Assembly: GCA_000720805.1 (NCBI GenBank)
Contig: JODI01000082.1
Coordinates: 1-35,424 of the forward strand
Reading direction: 5' to 3'
Length of the DNA stretch: 35,424 nt
DNA from: Streptomyces violaceoruber
GTDB taxonomy: Bacteria > Actinomycetota > Actinomycetes > Streptomycetales > Streptomycetaceae
The position numbers and the translations under genes were made by a program. Every line of letters begins with the position of its first letter. Position 1 is the stretch's first letter. The notes under the pieces are model-generated. The model searched no databases and was not told the DNA's origin. It saw nothing but the letters and a program-made list of their open reading frames with translations. Shown piece by piece: positions 7,971 through 17,502 of this stretch.

Positions 7971-8939
7971 GTGACCATGCCCACCACTGCACCGAACGCA
8001 GCTCATGCTCTGGCCGACGTCACCGCGTCCGACAGCACGCTGCGCAGTTACCTGCACGGACTGCCCGGCGTCGACGCGGTCGGCCTGGAGGCGCGCGCCG
8101 CCTCGCTCGGCACCCGTTCCATCAAGACGACCGCCAAGGCGTACGCCATCGACCTCGCCATCTCGATGGTCGACCTGACGACGCTGGAAGGCGCGGACAC
8201 CCCGGGCAAGGTCCGGGCGCTCGGCGTGAAGGCGGTCCGCCCCGACCCGACCGACCGGACGGCCCCGTCGACCGCGGCCGTCTGCGTCTACCCCGACATG
8301 GTGGCCACCGCCAAGCAGGCCGTCGCCGGCTCAGAGGTCAAGGTCGCCTCGGTGGCCACCGCGTTCCCCGCGGGCCGCGCCCCGCTCAGCGTGAAGCTGG
8401 CGGACGTGCGCGAGGCCGTCGCGGCCGGTGCCGACGAGATCGACATGGTCATCGACCGCGGCGCGTTCCTCGCGGGCAAGTACATGAAGGTGTACGACGA
8501 GATCGTCGCGGTGAAGGAGGCCTGCGGCACCGACGCCCGCCTCAAGGTCATCTTCGAGACGGGCGAGCTGTCGACGTACGACAACATCCGCCGCGCGAGC
8601 TGGCTCGGGATGCTGGCCGGGGCGGACTTCATCAAGACGTCGACCGGCAAGGTGGCGGTGAACGCCACGCCCGCGAACACCCTCCTCATGCTGGAGGCGG
8701 TCCGCGACTTCCGCGCCCGCACGGGGGTACAGGTCGGCGTGAAGCCCGCCGGCGGCATCCGCACCTCCAAGGACGCGATCAAGTTCCTGGTCCTGGTCAA
8801 CGAGACCGCCGGCGAGGACTGGCTGGACAACCACTGGTTCCGCTTCGGCGCCTCCTCACTCCTGAACGACCTGCTGATGCAGCGTCAGAAGCTGGCCACC
8901 GGCCGCTACTCCGGCCCCGACTACGTGACGGTGGACTGA
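7971..8939 (+). CDS. deoC: Deoxyribose-phosphate aldolase
   Basis: 322 residues from GTG 7971; an ATG two codons on (7977) is the alternative. The GTG is preferred because a TATGCT -10 box ends 6 nt before it, making a leaderless start. The enzyme cleaves 2-deoxyribose-5-phosphate to glyceraldehyde-3-phosphate and acetaldehyde in the cytoplasm. The Schiff-base lysine is in ADFIKTSTGKVAVNATP (Lys222), the second active-site lysine in GVKPAGGIRT (Lys258), and the acid in DEIDMVIDRG (Asp158). The length exceeds the ~250-residue E. coli enzyme because of an N-terminal extension common in actinomycetes. It is followed after 5 bp by an aldehyde dehydrogenase, which suggests the acetaldehyde is oxidised in the same operon. 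Confidence 0.95.
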   Translation: MTMPTTAPNAAHALADVTASDSTLRSYLHGLPGVDAVGLEARAASLGTRSIKTTAKAYAIDLAISMVDLTTLEGADTPGKVRALGVKAVRPDPTDRTAPSTAAVCVYPDMVATAKQAVAGSEVKVASVATAFPAGRAPLSVKLADVREAVAAGADEIDMVIDRGAFLAGKYMKVYDEIVAVKEACGTDARLKVIFETGELSTYDNIRRASWLGMLAGADFIKTSTGKVAVNATPANTLLMLEAVRDFRARTGVQVGVKPAGGIRTSKDAIKFLVLVNETAGEDWLDNHWFRFGASSLLNDLLMQRQKLATGRYSGPDYVTVD

Positions 8940-8944
8940 CCCCC

Positions 8945-10399
8945 ATGGACATGCAATTGCAGACATCGGCATTCGCATACGCACCCGCACCCGAGTTCCG
9001 CTCGGTCGTCGACATCGCCCCGTCGTACGGGCTGTTCATCGACGGCGAGTTCACGGAGGCGGCCGACGGCAAGGTCTTCAAGACGGTCTCGCCGAGCACG
9101 GAGGAAGTGCTGTCCGAGGTCGCCCAGGCCGGCACCGAGGACGTCGACCGGGCTGTCAGGGCCGCCCGGAAGGCCTTCGAGAAGTGGTCCGCGCTGCCCG
9201 GCTCCGAGCGCGCGAAGTACCTCTTCCGCATCGCCCGGATCATCCAGGAGCGCAGCCGCGAACTGGCCGTCCTGGAGACCCTGGACAACGGCAAGCCCAT
9301 CAAGGAGACCCGCGACGCCGACCTGCCCCTGGTCGCCGCGCACTTCTTCTACTACGCGGGCTGGGCCGACAAGCTCGAGCACGCCGGCTTCGGCGCGACC
9401 CCCCGGCCGCTCGGCGTCGCCGGCCAGGTCATCCCCTGGAACTTCCCGCTCCTGATGCTGGCGTGGAAGATCGCCCCGGCACTCGCGACCGGCAACACGG
9501 TCGTCCTGAAGCCCGCCGAGACGACGCCCCTCTCCGCCCTCTTCTTCGCGGACATCTGCCGCCAGGCGGGCCTGCCGAGGGGTGTCGTCAACATCCTTCC
9601 GGGATACGGCGACACGGGCGCCGCGCTCGTCGCGCACCCCGACGTGAACAAGGTCGCCTTCACCGGCTCCACGGCCGTCGGCAAGGAGATCGCGAAGACC
9701 GTCGCCGGCACCCGCAAGAAGCTCACCCTCGAACTCGGCGGCAAGGGCGCCAACATCGTCTTCGACGACGCCCCGCTCGACCAGGCCGTCGAGGGCATCG
9801 TCAACGGCATCTTCTTCAACCAGGGCCAGGTCTGCTGCGCGGGCTCCCGCCTGCTGGTCCAGGAGTCGATCGAGGACGAGCTGCTGGACTCCCTCAAGCG
9901 CCGTCTGTCCACCCTGCGTCTCGGCGATCCGCTGGACAAGAACACGGACATCGGCGCCATCAACTCCGAGGAGCAGCTCACCCGCATCACCTCGCTCGTC
10001 GAGCAGGGCGAGGCGGAGGGCGCCGAGCGCTGGTCCCCGGCCTGCGAGCTCCCGTCGTCCGGCTACTGGTTCGCCCCGACGCTCTTCACGAAGGTCACCC
10101 AGGCGCACACCGTCGCCCGGGACGAGATCTTCGGCCCGGTCCTGTCGGTCCTCACCTTCCGCACCCCGGACGAGGCCGTCGCCAAGGCCAACAACACCCC
10201 GTACGGCCTGTCGGCGGGCATCTGGACGGAGAAGGGATCGCGGATCCTCGCCGTCGCCAACAAGCTCCGCGCAGGCGTCGTCTGGTCCAACACGTTCAAC
10301 AAGTTCGACCCGACCTCGCCGTTCGGCGGGTACAAGGAGTCGGGCTTCGGCCGCGAGGGCGGCCGCCACGGCCTGGAGGCGTACCTCGATGTCCGATAA
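8945..10399 (+). CDS. Aldehyde dehydrogenase, catalytic partner
   Basis: 484 residues from ATG 8945, 5 bp after deoC. It is a complete NAD(P)-dependent aldehyde dehydrogenase: cofactor and oxyanion motif IPWNFPLLM, cofactor lysine in VVLKPAETTPLS (Lys189), catalytic glutamate in LELGGKGANIV (Glu263), catalytic cysteine in NQGQVCCAGSR (Cys297), and EIFGPVL near the C-terminus. The position after deoC suggests acetaldehyde as the substrate; this is inference. Its 3' end overlaps the next gene by 11 bp, so the two are probably translationally coupled. Together (484+303 residues) they have the size and order of one ALDH16 chain, whose C-terminal half is a non-catalytic ALDH-like domain. Confidence 0.92.
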   Translation: MDMQLQTSAFAYAPAPEFRSVVDIAPSYGLFIDGEFTEAADGKVFKTVSPSTEEVLSEVAQAGTEDVDRAVRAARKAFEKWSALPGSERAKYLFRIARIIQERSRELAVLETLDNGKPIKETRDADLPLVAAHFFYYAGWADKLEHAGFGATPRPLGVAGQVIPWNFPLLMLAWKIAPALATGNTVVLKPAETTPLSALFFADICRQAGLPRGVVNILPGYGDTGAALVAHPDVNKVAFTGSTAVGKEIAKTVAGTRKKLTLELGGKGANIVFDDAPLDQAVEGIVNGIFFNQGQVCCAGSRLLVQESIEDELLDSLKRRLSTLRLGDPLDKNTDIGAINSEEQLTRITSLVEQGEAEGAERWSPACELPSSGYWFAPTLFTKVTQAHTVARDEIFGPVLSVLTFRTPDEAVAKANNTPYGLSAGIWTEKGSRILAVANKLRAGVVWSNTFNKFDPTSPFGGYKESGFGREGGRHGLEAYLDVR

Positions 10400-11300
10400 G
10401 ACCGACAAGACCGAGCAGCTGCGACTCAGCGTCTTCAAGACCTACAAGCTGTACGTCGGCGGGAAGTTCCCGCGTTCCGAGAGCGGCCGGGTGTACGAGG
10501 TGACCGACGCAAAGGGCAAGTGGCTGGCGAACGCGCCCCTCTCCTCCCGCAAGGACGCCCGTGACGCGGTCGTCGCCGCGCGCAAGGCGTTCGGCGGCTG
10601 GTCGGGGGCCACGGCGTACAACCGGGGCCAGGTCCTCTACCGCGTCGCGGAGATGCTGGAGGGCCGCAAGGGCCAGTTCGTGCACGAGGTCGCCGACGCG
10701 GAGGGCCTGTCGAAGTCCAAGGCGGCCGCGGTCGTGGAGGCCACCATCGACCGCTGGGTCTGGTACGCGGGCTGGACCGACAAGATCGCCCAGGTGACCG
10801 GCGGCGGCAACCCGGTCGCGGGCCCCTTCTTCAACGTGTCCTCCCCCGAACCGACGGGCGTCGTCGCGGTCCTTGCTCCGCGGGAGTCGTCGTTCCTGGG
10901 CCTGGTCTCGGTGATCGCCCCGGTGATCGCGACCGGCAACACGGCCGTCGTGGTGGCGTCCGAGCGGTCCCCCCTGCCGGCCCTCTCCCTCGGCGAGGTC
11001 CTCGCCACCTCCGACGTCCCCGGCGGTGTCGTCAACGTCCTCTCCGGACGTACGGCCGAGATCGCCGCCCCGCTGGCGGCGCACCAGGACGTCAACGCGA
11101 TCGACCTGGCGGGCGCCGACGAGGTTCTCGCCAAGGACCTGGAGATCGCGGCGGCCGACAACCTGAAGCGCGTCCTGCGTCCACAGCCTGTGGACGACTG
11201 GTCGGCGACACCCGGCATCGACCGCATGACGGCGTTCCTGGAGACCAAGACGGTCTGGCACCCGACGGGTTCGCTGGGCGCGTCCGGCTCGTCGTACTGA
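10389..11300 (+). CDS. Non-catalytic aldehyde-dehydrogenase-like protein
   Basis: 303 residues from ATG 10389, overlapping the preceding gene by 11 bp. It aligns by eye with the N-terminal half of aldehyde dehydrogenases: KLYVGGKFPRSESGRVYEV, VAARKAFGGWSG, the WYAGWTDK helix, PTGVVAVLAP in place of the PWNFP strand, and VIATGNTAVVVASERSPLPALS. The cofactor lysine is lost (VVASE instead of LKPAE), the LELGGK glutamate motif is absent, and the protein has no cysteine at all. It therefore cannot be an active dehydrogenase. A structural or regulatory partner of the upstream enzyme, as in the C-terminal domain of ALDH16, is the best explanation. A stem-loop terminator follows at once. Confidence 0.88.
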   Translation: MSDKTDKTEQLRLSVFKTYKLYVGGKFPRSESGRVYEVTDAKGKWLANAPLSSRKDARDAVVAARKAFGGWSGATAYNRGQVLYRVAEMLEGRKGQFVHEVADAEGLSKSKAAAVVEATIDRWVWYAGWTDKIAQVTGGGNPVAGPFFNVSSPEPTGVVAVLAPRESSFLGLVSVIAPVIATGNTAVVVASERSPLPALSLGEVLATSDVPGGVVNVLSGRTAEIAAPLAAHQDVNAIDLAGADEVLAKDLEIAAADNLKRVLRPQPVDDWSATPGIDRMTAFLETKTVWHPTGSLGASGSSY

Positions 11301-11317
11301 GAGCCACCCCGAACCGA

Positions 11318-11358
11318 AGAGCCGCGCCCTTCCTCCGTCAGGTGAAGGGCGCGGCTCT
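11318..11358. terminator. Terminator after the deoC-ALDH operon
   Basis: A perfect 14-bp inverted repeat (AGAGCCGCGCCCTT at 11318-11331, complement at 11345-11358) with a 13-nt loop. It lies between the convergent operon and the CsoR/CstR-family gene, so it may serve both. Confidence 0.85.
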
Positions 11359-11445
11359 CCGTACTCGGGGACCCGCCGGTGATTCTGCTGAACCGAACGC
11401 CAAGGACTGCGCGGGTTCTGGTCCGTGCTGTGCGGCCGAGAGGTG

Positions 11446-13955
<2,510 letters not shown>

Positions 13956-13969
13956 AGGTCCTCCTGAGA

Positions 13970-13983
13970 TACCCCGGGGGGTA
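13970..13983. promoter_or_regulatory. CsoR/CstR-type operator at the MMPL promoter
   Basis: TACCCC-GG-GGGGTA lies 15-28 bp before the MMPL start codon, just upstream of its ribosome binding site. Confidence 0.8.
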
Positions 13984-14007
13984 ATGGCGTGCGGCGAGCG
14001 TACACGA

Positions 14008-14021
14008 TACCCGGGGGGGTA
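14008..14021. promoter_or_regulatory. CsoR/CstR-type operator at the DUF302 promoter
   Basis: TACCCG-GG-GGGGTA, one mismatch from the other two copies. It overlaps a plausible -10, TATTGT (14020-14025), of the plus-strand DUF302 gene. Confidence 0.75.
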
Positions 14022-14063
14022 TTGTTGAGAGCGTCGGCATGCTTGCCCATCAGGGGAGAAACC

Positions 14064-14450
14064 ATGAGCTACGACCGCACCGTCAGCCTGACCAGCGACT
14101 TCGCCACCACGGTCGACGCCGTACGCGAAGCCCTCGCCGCCCAGGGCTTCGGCGTCCTCACCGAGATCGACGTCACGGCCACCCTCAGGGCCAAACTCGG
14201 CCACGACATGGAGGACTACCTGATCCTCGGCGCCTGCAACCCGCCCCTGGCCCACCGCGCCATCGAAGCCGACCGCGCCATCGGCCTGCTGCTGCCCTGC
14301 AACGTCGTCGTGCGCCGAGAGGGCGACCACACACTCGTCCAGGCCCTGGACCCGAACACCATGGTCACCCTCACCGGTCTGCCCGCCCTGCGGCCCGTCG
14401 CACAGGAGGCCGCCGCCCGCCTGGACACCGCCCTCGCCTCGCTCGCCTGA
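14064..14450 (+). CDS. DUF302 protein
   Basis: 128 residues from ATG 14064, with GGGGAGA just upstream. The sequence MSYDRTVSLTSDFATTVDAV, EALAAQGFGVLTEIDV and YLILGACNPPLAHRAIEAD is typical of DUF302, a small alpha/beta family without an assigned reaction. Two cysteines, Cys58 in GACNPP and Cys79 in LLPCNV, sit in conserved-looking positions and could bind a thiol or sulfane-sulfur species. This suits its inferred control by the adjacent two-cysteine DUF156 repressor; DUF302 genes often neighbour sulfide-response genes. There is no signal peptide, so it acts in the cytoplasm. It is divergent from the MMPL gene and shares its operator region. Confidence 0.85.
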   Translation: MSYDRTVSLTSDFATTVDAVREALAAQGFGVLTEIDVTATLRAKLGHDMEDYLILGACNPPLAHRAIEADRAIGLLLPCNVVVRREGDHTLVQALDPNTMVTLTGLPALRPVAQEAAARLDTALASLA

Positions 14451-14497
14451 CCGCCGGCGAGAAAGCGACTTACGAGATCACCTTCGACCGGGGTGGT

Positions 14498-14760
14498 TCA
14501 GTGGCTGAACATCCCGGCCGCCTCACCCAGCACCGGGATGCTGCCGATCGACGGCGCCTGAGCCACCGGCCGGGTCAGCGCCTGCGAGGTCAGCGGCTTG
14601 AAGTCGCCCACCTGGTGGGGCGGGTGCGCATCTCACCGGCGACCGGACCGCTGTCCGCGGCGGCCGTCACCACCCCTGATCCCAGGGCCACGCCGGCGGT
14701 CGCGAGGACGACCAGGGCGCGCCGGGCGGTCGGGTTCGGGAGGGACGCGTGTCGGGCCAT
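14498..14760 (-). pseudogene. Frameshifted small secreted protein gene
   Basis: From ATG 14760 (with AAGGTGG upstream) the frame reads MARHASLPNPTARRALVVLA, a signal peptide ending near TAAADSGPVA. The open frame then goes into Arg/Thr-rich sequence and stops at about 14590. In another frame the sequence continues HQVGDFKPLTSQALTRPVAQ through to AGMFSH and a TGA at 14498-14500, which looks like the natural C-terminus of the small secreted proteins common in Streptomyces. The 263-nt span is not a multiple of three. A net loss of one base (or gain of two) around 14625-14640 explains it. It could be a real mutation or a sequencing error. Confidence 0.7.
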
Positions 14761-14887
14761 CGTTTCTGCCACCTTCGCCAGCACAGGGTAATCGGACTGC
14801 CGCGAAGGGTAGTTGAGATGTGACGCACGCTTCAAAGCCGCCCCGCGGGGTCGGCAGGGCGTACGGAATGCGTCAAACTGGTGTCCC

Positions 14888-15523
14888 GTGAGCATCCTTC
14901 CCCCTCCGCCCGCCCGTGTCGTGCTGCTCTGCGGCCCCTCGGGCTCGGGCAAGTCCCTCGTCGCCGCCCGCTCCGGGCTTCCCGTGCTGCGCCTCGACGA
15001 CTTCTACAAAGAGGGCGACGATCCGACGCTGCCGCTGGTGGCGGGGAGCTCCGACATCGACTGGGACCACCCGGACTCCTGGGACGCGGACGTCGCGCTC
15101 GCCGCGATCATGGACCTGTGCCGCACGGGTCGTACGAAGGTCCCCGTCTACGACATCGCGCTCAGCGCCCGTACCGGCGAGGAGTCGGTCGACGTGGGGC
15201 GGACGCCGCTGTTCATCGCGGAAGGCATCTTCGCCGCCGAGATCATCACGCGCTGCCGTGAACTGGGCGTGCTGGCCGACGCGTTGTGCCTGAGCCGCGG
15301 TCCGGTGAAGACCTTCCGCCGGCGCTTTCTGCGGGACCTGAGGGAGGGCCGCAAGTCGGTGCCGTTCCTGCTGCGCCGCGGCTGGCGCCTGATGCGCGCG
15401 GAGCGTTCCATCGTGACCCGCCAGACGGCGCTGGGCGCGTACGCCTGCGACAAGGACGAGGCCCTGACCCGCCTGGCCACGGCCGCGACAGGCCCCCGCC
15501 CGGCGAGGACCCCGGCCGCCTGA
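14888..15523 (+). CDS. Uridine-kinase-like P-loop NTPase
   Basis: 211 residues from GTG 14888 (MSILPPPPARVVLLCGPSGSGKS). The Walker A loop GPSGSGKS lies at residues 16-23, followed by VLRLDDFYKEGDD, which matches the DDFY motif of uridine/phosphoribulokinase-type enzymes, and SDIDWDHPDSWD. PLFIAEGIFAAEI is the Walker B-like strand, and an Arg-rich lid (FRRRFLRDLREGRKS) follows. Uridine kinases phosphorylate uridine and cytidine to the monophosphates. A salvage role would fit the catabolic genes around it, but the substrate is inferred and many actinobacterial members are unassigned. No CTACGCGCGTAG operator precedes it. A second possible start lies upstream at 14813. Confidence 0.78.
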   Translation: MSILPPPPARVVLLCGPSGSGKSLVAARSGLPVLRLDDFYKEGDDPTLPLVAGSSDIDWDHPDSWDADVALAAIMDLCRTGRTKVPVYDIALSARTGEESVDVGRTPLFIAEGIFAAEIITRCRELGVLADALCLSRGPVKTFRRRFLRDLREGRKSVPFLLRRGWRLMRAERSIVTRQTALGAYACDKDEALTRLATAATGPRPARTPAA

Positions 15524-15603
15524 GCGAGTTCGGCCCCTTCACCGTCGTAGGACCGGCAACCGGTCCGCGCGAAAGGAAGGCCGATGCCTGGCGCACACAC
15601 CAA

Positions 15604-15642
15604 AGCGGGACTGGACGGACCCCCCGGCCCTCCAGTCCCGCT
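15604..15642. terminator. Terminator between the uridine-kinase-like gene and sigQ
   Basis: Perfect 12-bp inverted repeat (AGCGGGACTGGA at 15604-15615, complement at 15631-15642) with a 15-nt loop, between convergent genes. Confidence 0.8.
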
Positions 15643-15650
15643 CCTGGTGC

Positions 15651-15777
15651 TCCCCCGTGCTTCCCCCGTTGGTCCCCCGTGACCCCCGTTGGTCCCCCGT
15701 GACCCCCGTTGGTCCCCCGTGGCCCCCAGTTACCGCTCCCCCGTACTTACTGCTCCCCCGTACTTACTGCTCCCCCC
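15651..15777. repeat. C-tract repeat array (G5-run array on the sigQ strand)
   Basis: CCCCCGT occurs nine times. Three tandem copies of GTTGGTCCCCCGTGACCCCC (15668-15727, the last with one change) put a C5 run about every 10 bp. Two copies of CTCCCCCGTACTTACTG (15736-15769) follow. The array starts 6 bp from the sigQ stop, so the sigQ transcript would carry about ten GGGGG runs with 4-6-nt loops. Confidence 0.85.
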
Positions 15778-15782
15778 GACCC

Positions 15783-16526
15783 TCAGGCGACAAGCTCCCC
15801 GAAGGCGTTCTGCTCGTCACGGTCGAAGCTGAGGACCTCGTCCTCGCGCAGCCGGCGGAGCGACCGCCAGATGCTGGACTTCACCGTGCCGACACTGATG
15901 TCGAGGATCTCCGCGATCTCCGGGTCCGTGCGGCCCTCGTAGTAGCGCAGGACCAGCATGGTGCGCTGGAGTTCGGGCAGCCGGGCCAGCGCCTGCCACA
16001 GGACCGCGCGCAGTTCGGTGCCGCGCATCGCGTCCGTGTCGCCGGGCGTCTCCGGCAGTTCCTCGGTCGGGTACTCGTTCAGCTTGCGGCGGCGCCACGC
16101 GCTGATGTGCAGGTTGGTCATGGTGCGGCGGAGGTATCCGCCGACCGCCGCCTTGTCGCTGATCCGGTCCCACGCCTTGTACGTCGAGAACAGCGCGCTC
16201 TGCAGCAGGTCCTCGGCCTCGAAGCGATCGCCGGTCAGGTGGTAGGCGGTTGCGTACAGGGAGGCGCGGCGCTCCTGGACGTAGGCGGTGAACTCCACCT
16301 CCGACAGCGAGCGACGCTCCCCCGAGCCCTCCCCGTACGCGGTTCCCCCGTGCGTTTCCCCCGTGTGTGCGTCAACCACCGTCATGTACCCGGTGTGCTG
16401 ACGCCCGGTGCCGCGAGCGCACCCCCGCTGGCTCACGGCACCGGCCTTCTCGGAACCCCGGCCCCCGTTCACGTCGTGGAGCCGCGTGATCACTGCGCTA
16501 GTGCTGGTGCTGTGCAGCGTGTTCAT
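15783..16526 (-). CDS. sigQ: ECF sigma factor SigQ
   Basis: 247 residues from ATG 16526; an internal ATG at 16385 (MTVVDAHTGETHGG) is a realistic alternative and would remove a poorly structured leader. Region 2 runs from FTAYVQERRASLYATAYHLT through FEAEDLLQSALFSTYKAW and YLRRTMTNLHISAWRRRKL. Region 4 is LARLPELQRTMLVLRYYEGR and ILDISVGTVKSSIWRSLRRL. The architecture is that of SigE-type ECF factors. In S. coelicolor, sigQ lies divergent to afsQ1-afsQ2, is a direct AfsQ1 target and modulates antibiotic production under nitrogen-related conditions; the same arrangement is seen here with a matching AfsQ1 box upstream. No anti-sigma gene is adjacent. Confidence 0.92.
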   Translation of the reverse strand: MNTLHSTSTSAVITRLHDVNGGRGSEKAGAVSQRGCARGTGRQHTGYMTVVDAHTGETHGGTAYGEGSGERRSLSEVEFTAYVQERRASLYATAYHLTGDRFEAEDLLQSALFSTYKAWDRISDKAAVGGYLRRTMTNLHISAWRRRKLNEYPTEELPETPGDTDAMRGTELRAVLWQALARLPELQRTMLVLRYYEGRTDPEIAEILDISVGTVKSSIWRSLRRLREDEVLSFDRDEQNAFGELVA

Positions 16527-16646
16527 CTCGCGCCCCCCGTCGTGGACTTACCCGGTGTTTCGCTCTGGTGTTCCGGTGTTGCGTCCTGCTTCCTTGCCTG
16601 TGCCAAAAAGATTGCCGGGGCCACTTCATCGCCGTGTCCGCCGACT

Positions 16647-16662
16647 GTCACAGACCTGTCAC
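16647..16662. promoter_or_regulatory. AfsQ1 binding site in the sigQ-afsQ1 intergenic region
   Basis: GTCAC-AGACCT-GTCAC fits the published AfsQ1 consensus GTnAC-N6-GTnAC exactly. It lies 121 bp upstream of the longer sigQ start and 163 bp upstream of afsQ1. The rest of the 298-bp gap (16527-16824) shows no gene. Confidence 0.75.
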
Positions 16663-16824
16663 AGGCCCCCTCGGGGGTCGCTCCGGGCGCGGCGCGGGTC
16701 CCCGCACGGGTCCCTCGGCGGTCCCCCGCAGACAGGAGCGGCGAAAGCCCGGGAAAATACAGGTGGCGACCGGTATTCCTCCAGGTGTCGCAGCCCCGCC
16801 CCGCCATGGGTCAGAATGACCCCC

Positions 16825-17502
16825 GTGCCTTCCCTGTTGCTGATCGAGGACGACGACGCCATCCGTACGGCCCTGGAGCTGTCTCTGACACGCCAGGGAC
16901 ATCGGGTTGCCACCGCTGCCACCGGCGAGGACGGCCTGAAGCTGCTGCGTGAGCAGCGGCCGGATCTGATCGTGCTGGACGTGATGCTGCCCGGCATCGA
17001 CGGCTTCGAGGTGTGCCGGCGCATCCGGCGCACCGACCAGCTGCCCATCATCCTGCTGACCGCGCGCAGCGACGACATCGACGTCGTGGTCGGGCTCGAG
17101 TCCGGTGCCGACGACTACGTGGTCAAGCCGGTGCAGGGCCGGGTCCTCGACGCCCGGATCCGGGCCGTGCTGCGGCGCGGCGAACGGGAGGCCAACGACG
17201 CGGCCAGCTTCGGTTCGCTGGTCATCGACCGTGCGGCCATGACCGTGACGAAGAACGGCGAGGACCTCCAGCTCACTCCGACCGAGCTCAGGCTGTTGCT
17301 GGAGCTGAGCCGGCGGCCGGGCCAGGCACTGTCCCGTCAGCAGTTGCTGCGGCTGGTGTGGGAGCACGACTACCTGGGCGACTCACGGCTGGTGGACGCC
17401 TGTGTGCAGCGGCTGCGCGCCAAGGTCGAGGACGTGCCGTCGTCCCCGACGCTGATCCGTACGGTCCGTGGTGTCGGCTACCGGCTGGACACTCCTCAGT
17501 GA
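16825..17502 (+). CDS. afsQ1: Two-component response regulator AfsQ1
   Basis: 225 residues from GTG 16825; an ATG three codons upstream (16816) is possible, but 225 residues equals the known AfsQ1 length. The receiver domain has the acidic pocket IEDDD (residues 8-12), the phosphorylated aspartate in LIVLDVMLPG (Asp52), TAR and the conserved lysine in DDYVVKPV. An OmpR/PhoB-type winged helix follows, with LTPTELRLLLELSRRPG and VDACVQRLRAKVED, ending in VRGVGYRLDTPQ. AfsQ1 activates antibiotic clusters and sigQ and influences nitrogen genes in S. coelicolor. CAGAAT ends 7-8 nt before the GTG without a ribosome site, so the mRNA may be leaderless. It overlaps afsQ2 by four bases. Confidence 0.95.
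   Translation: MPSLLLIEDDDAIRTALELSLTRQGHRVATAATGEDGLKLLREQRPDLIVLDVMLPGIDGFEVCRRIRRTDQLPIILLTARSDDIDVVVGLESGADDYVVKPVQGRVLDARIRAVLRRGEREANDAASFGSLVIDRAAMTVTKNGEDLQLTPTELRLLLELSRRPGQALSRQQLLRLVWEHDYLGDSRLVDACVQRLRAKVEDVPSSPTLIRTVRGVGYRLDTPQ

Noticed and set aside
15651..15777. Possible CRISPR array
   Set aside because: Repeats are 10-20 bp and directly abutting, without unique spacers or cas genes.
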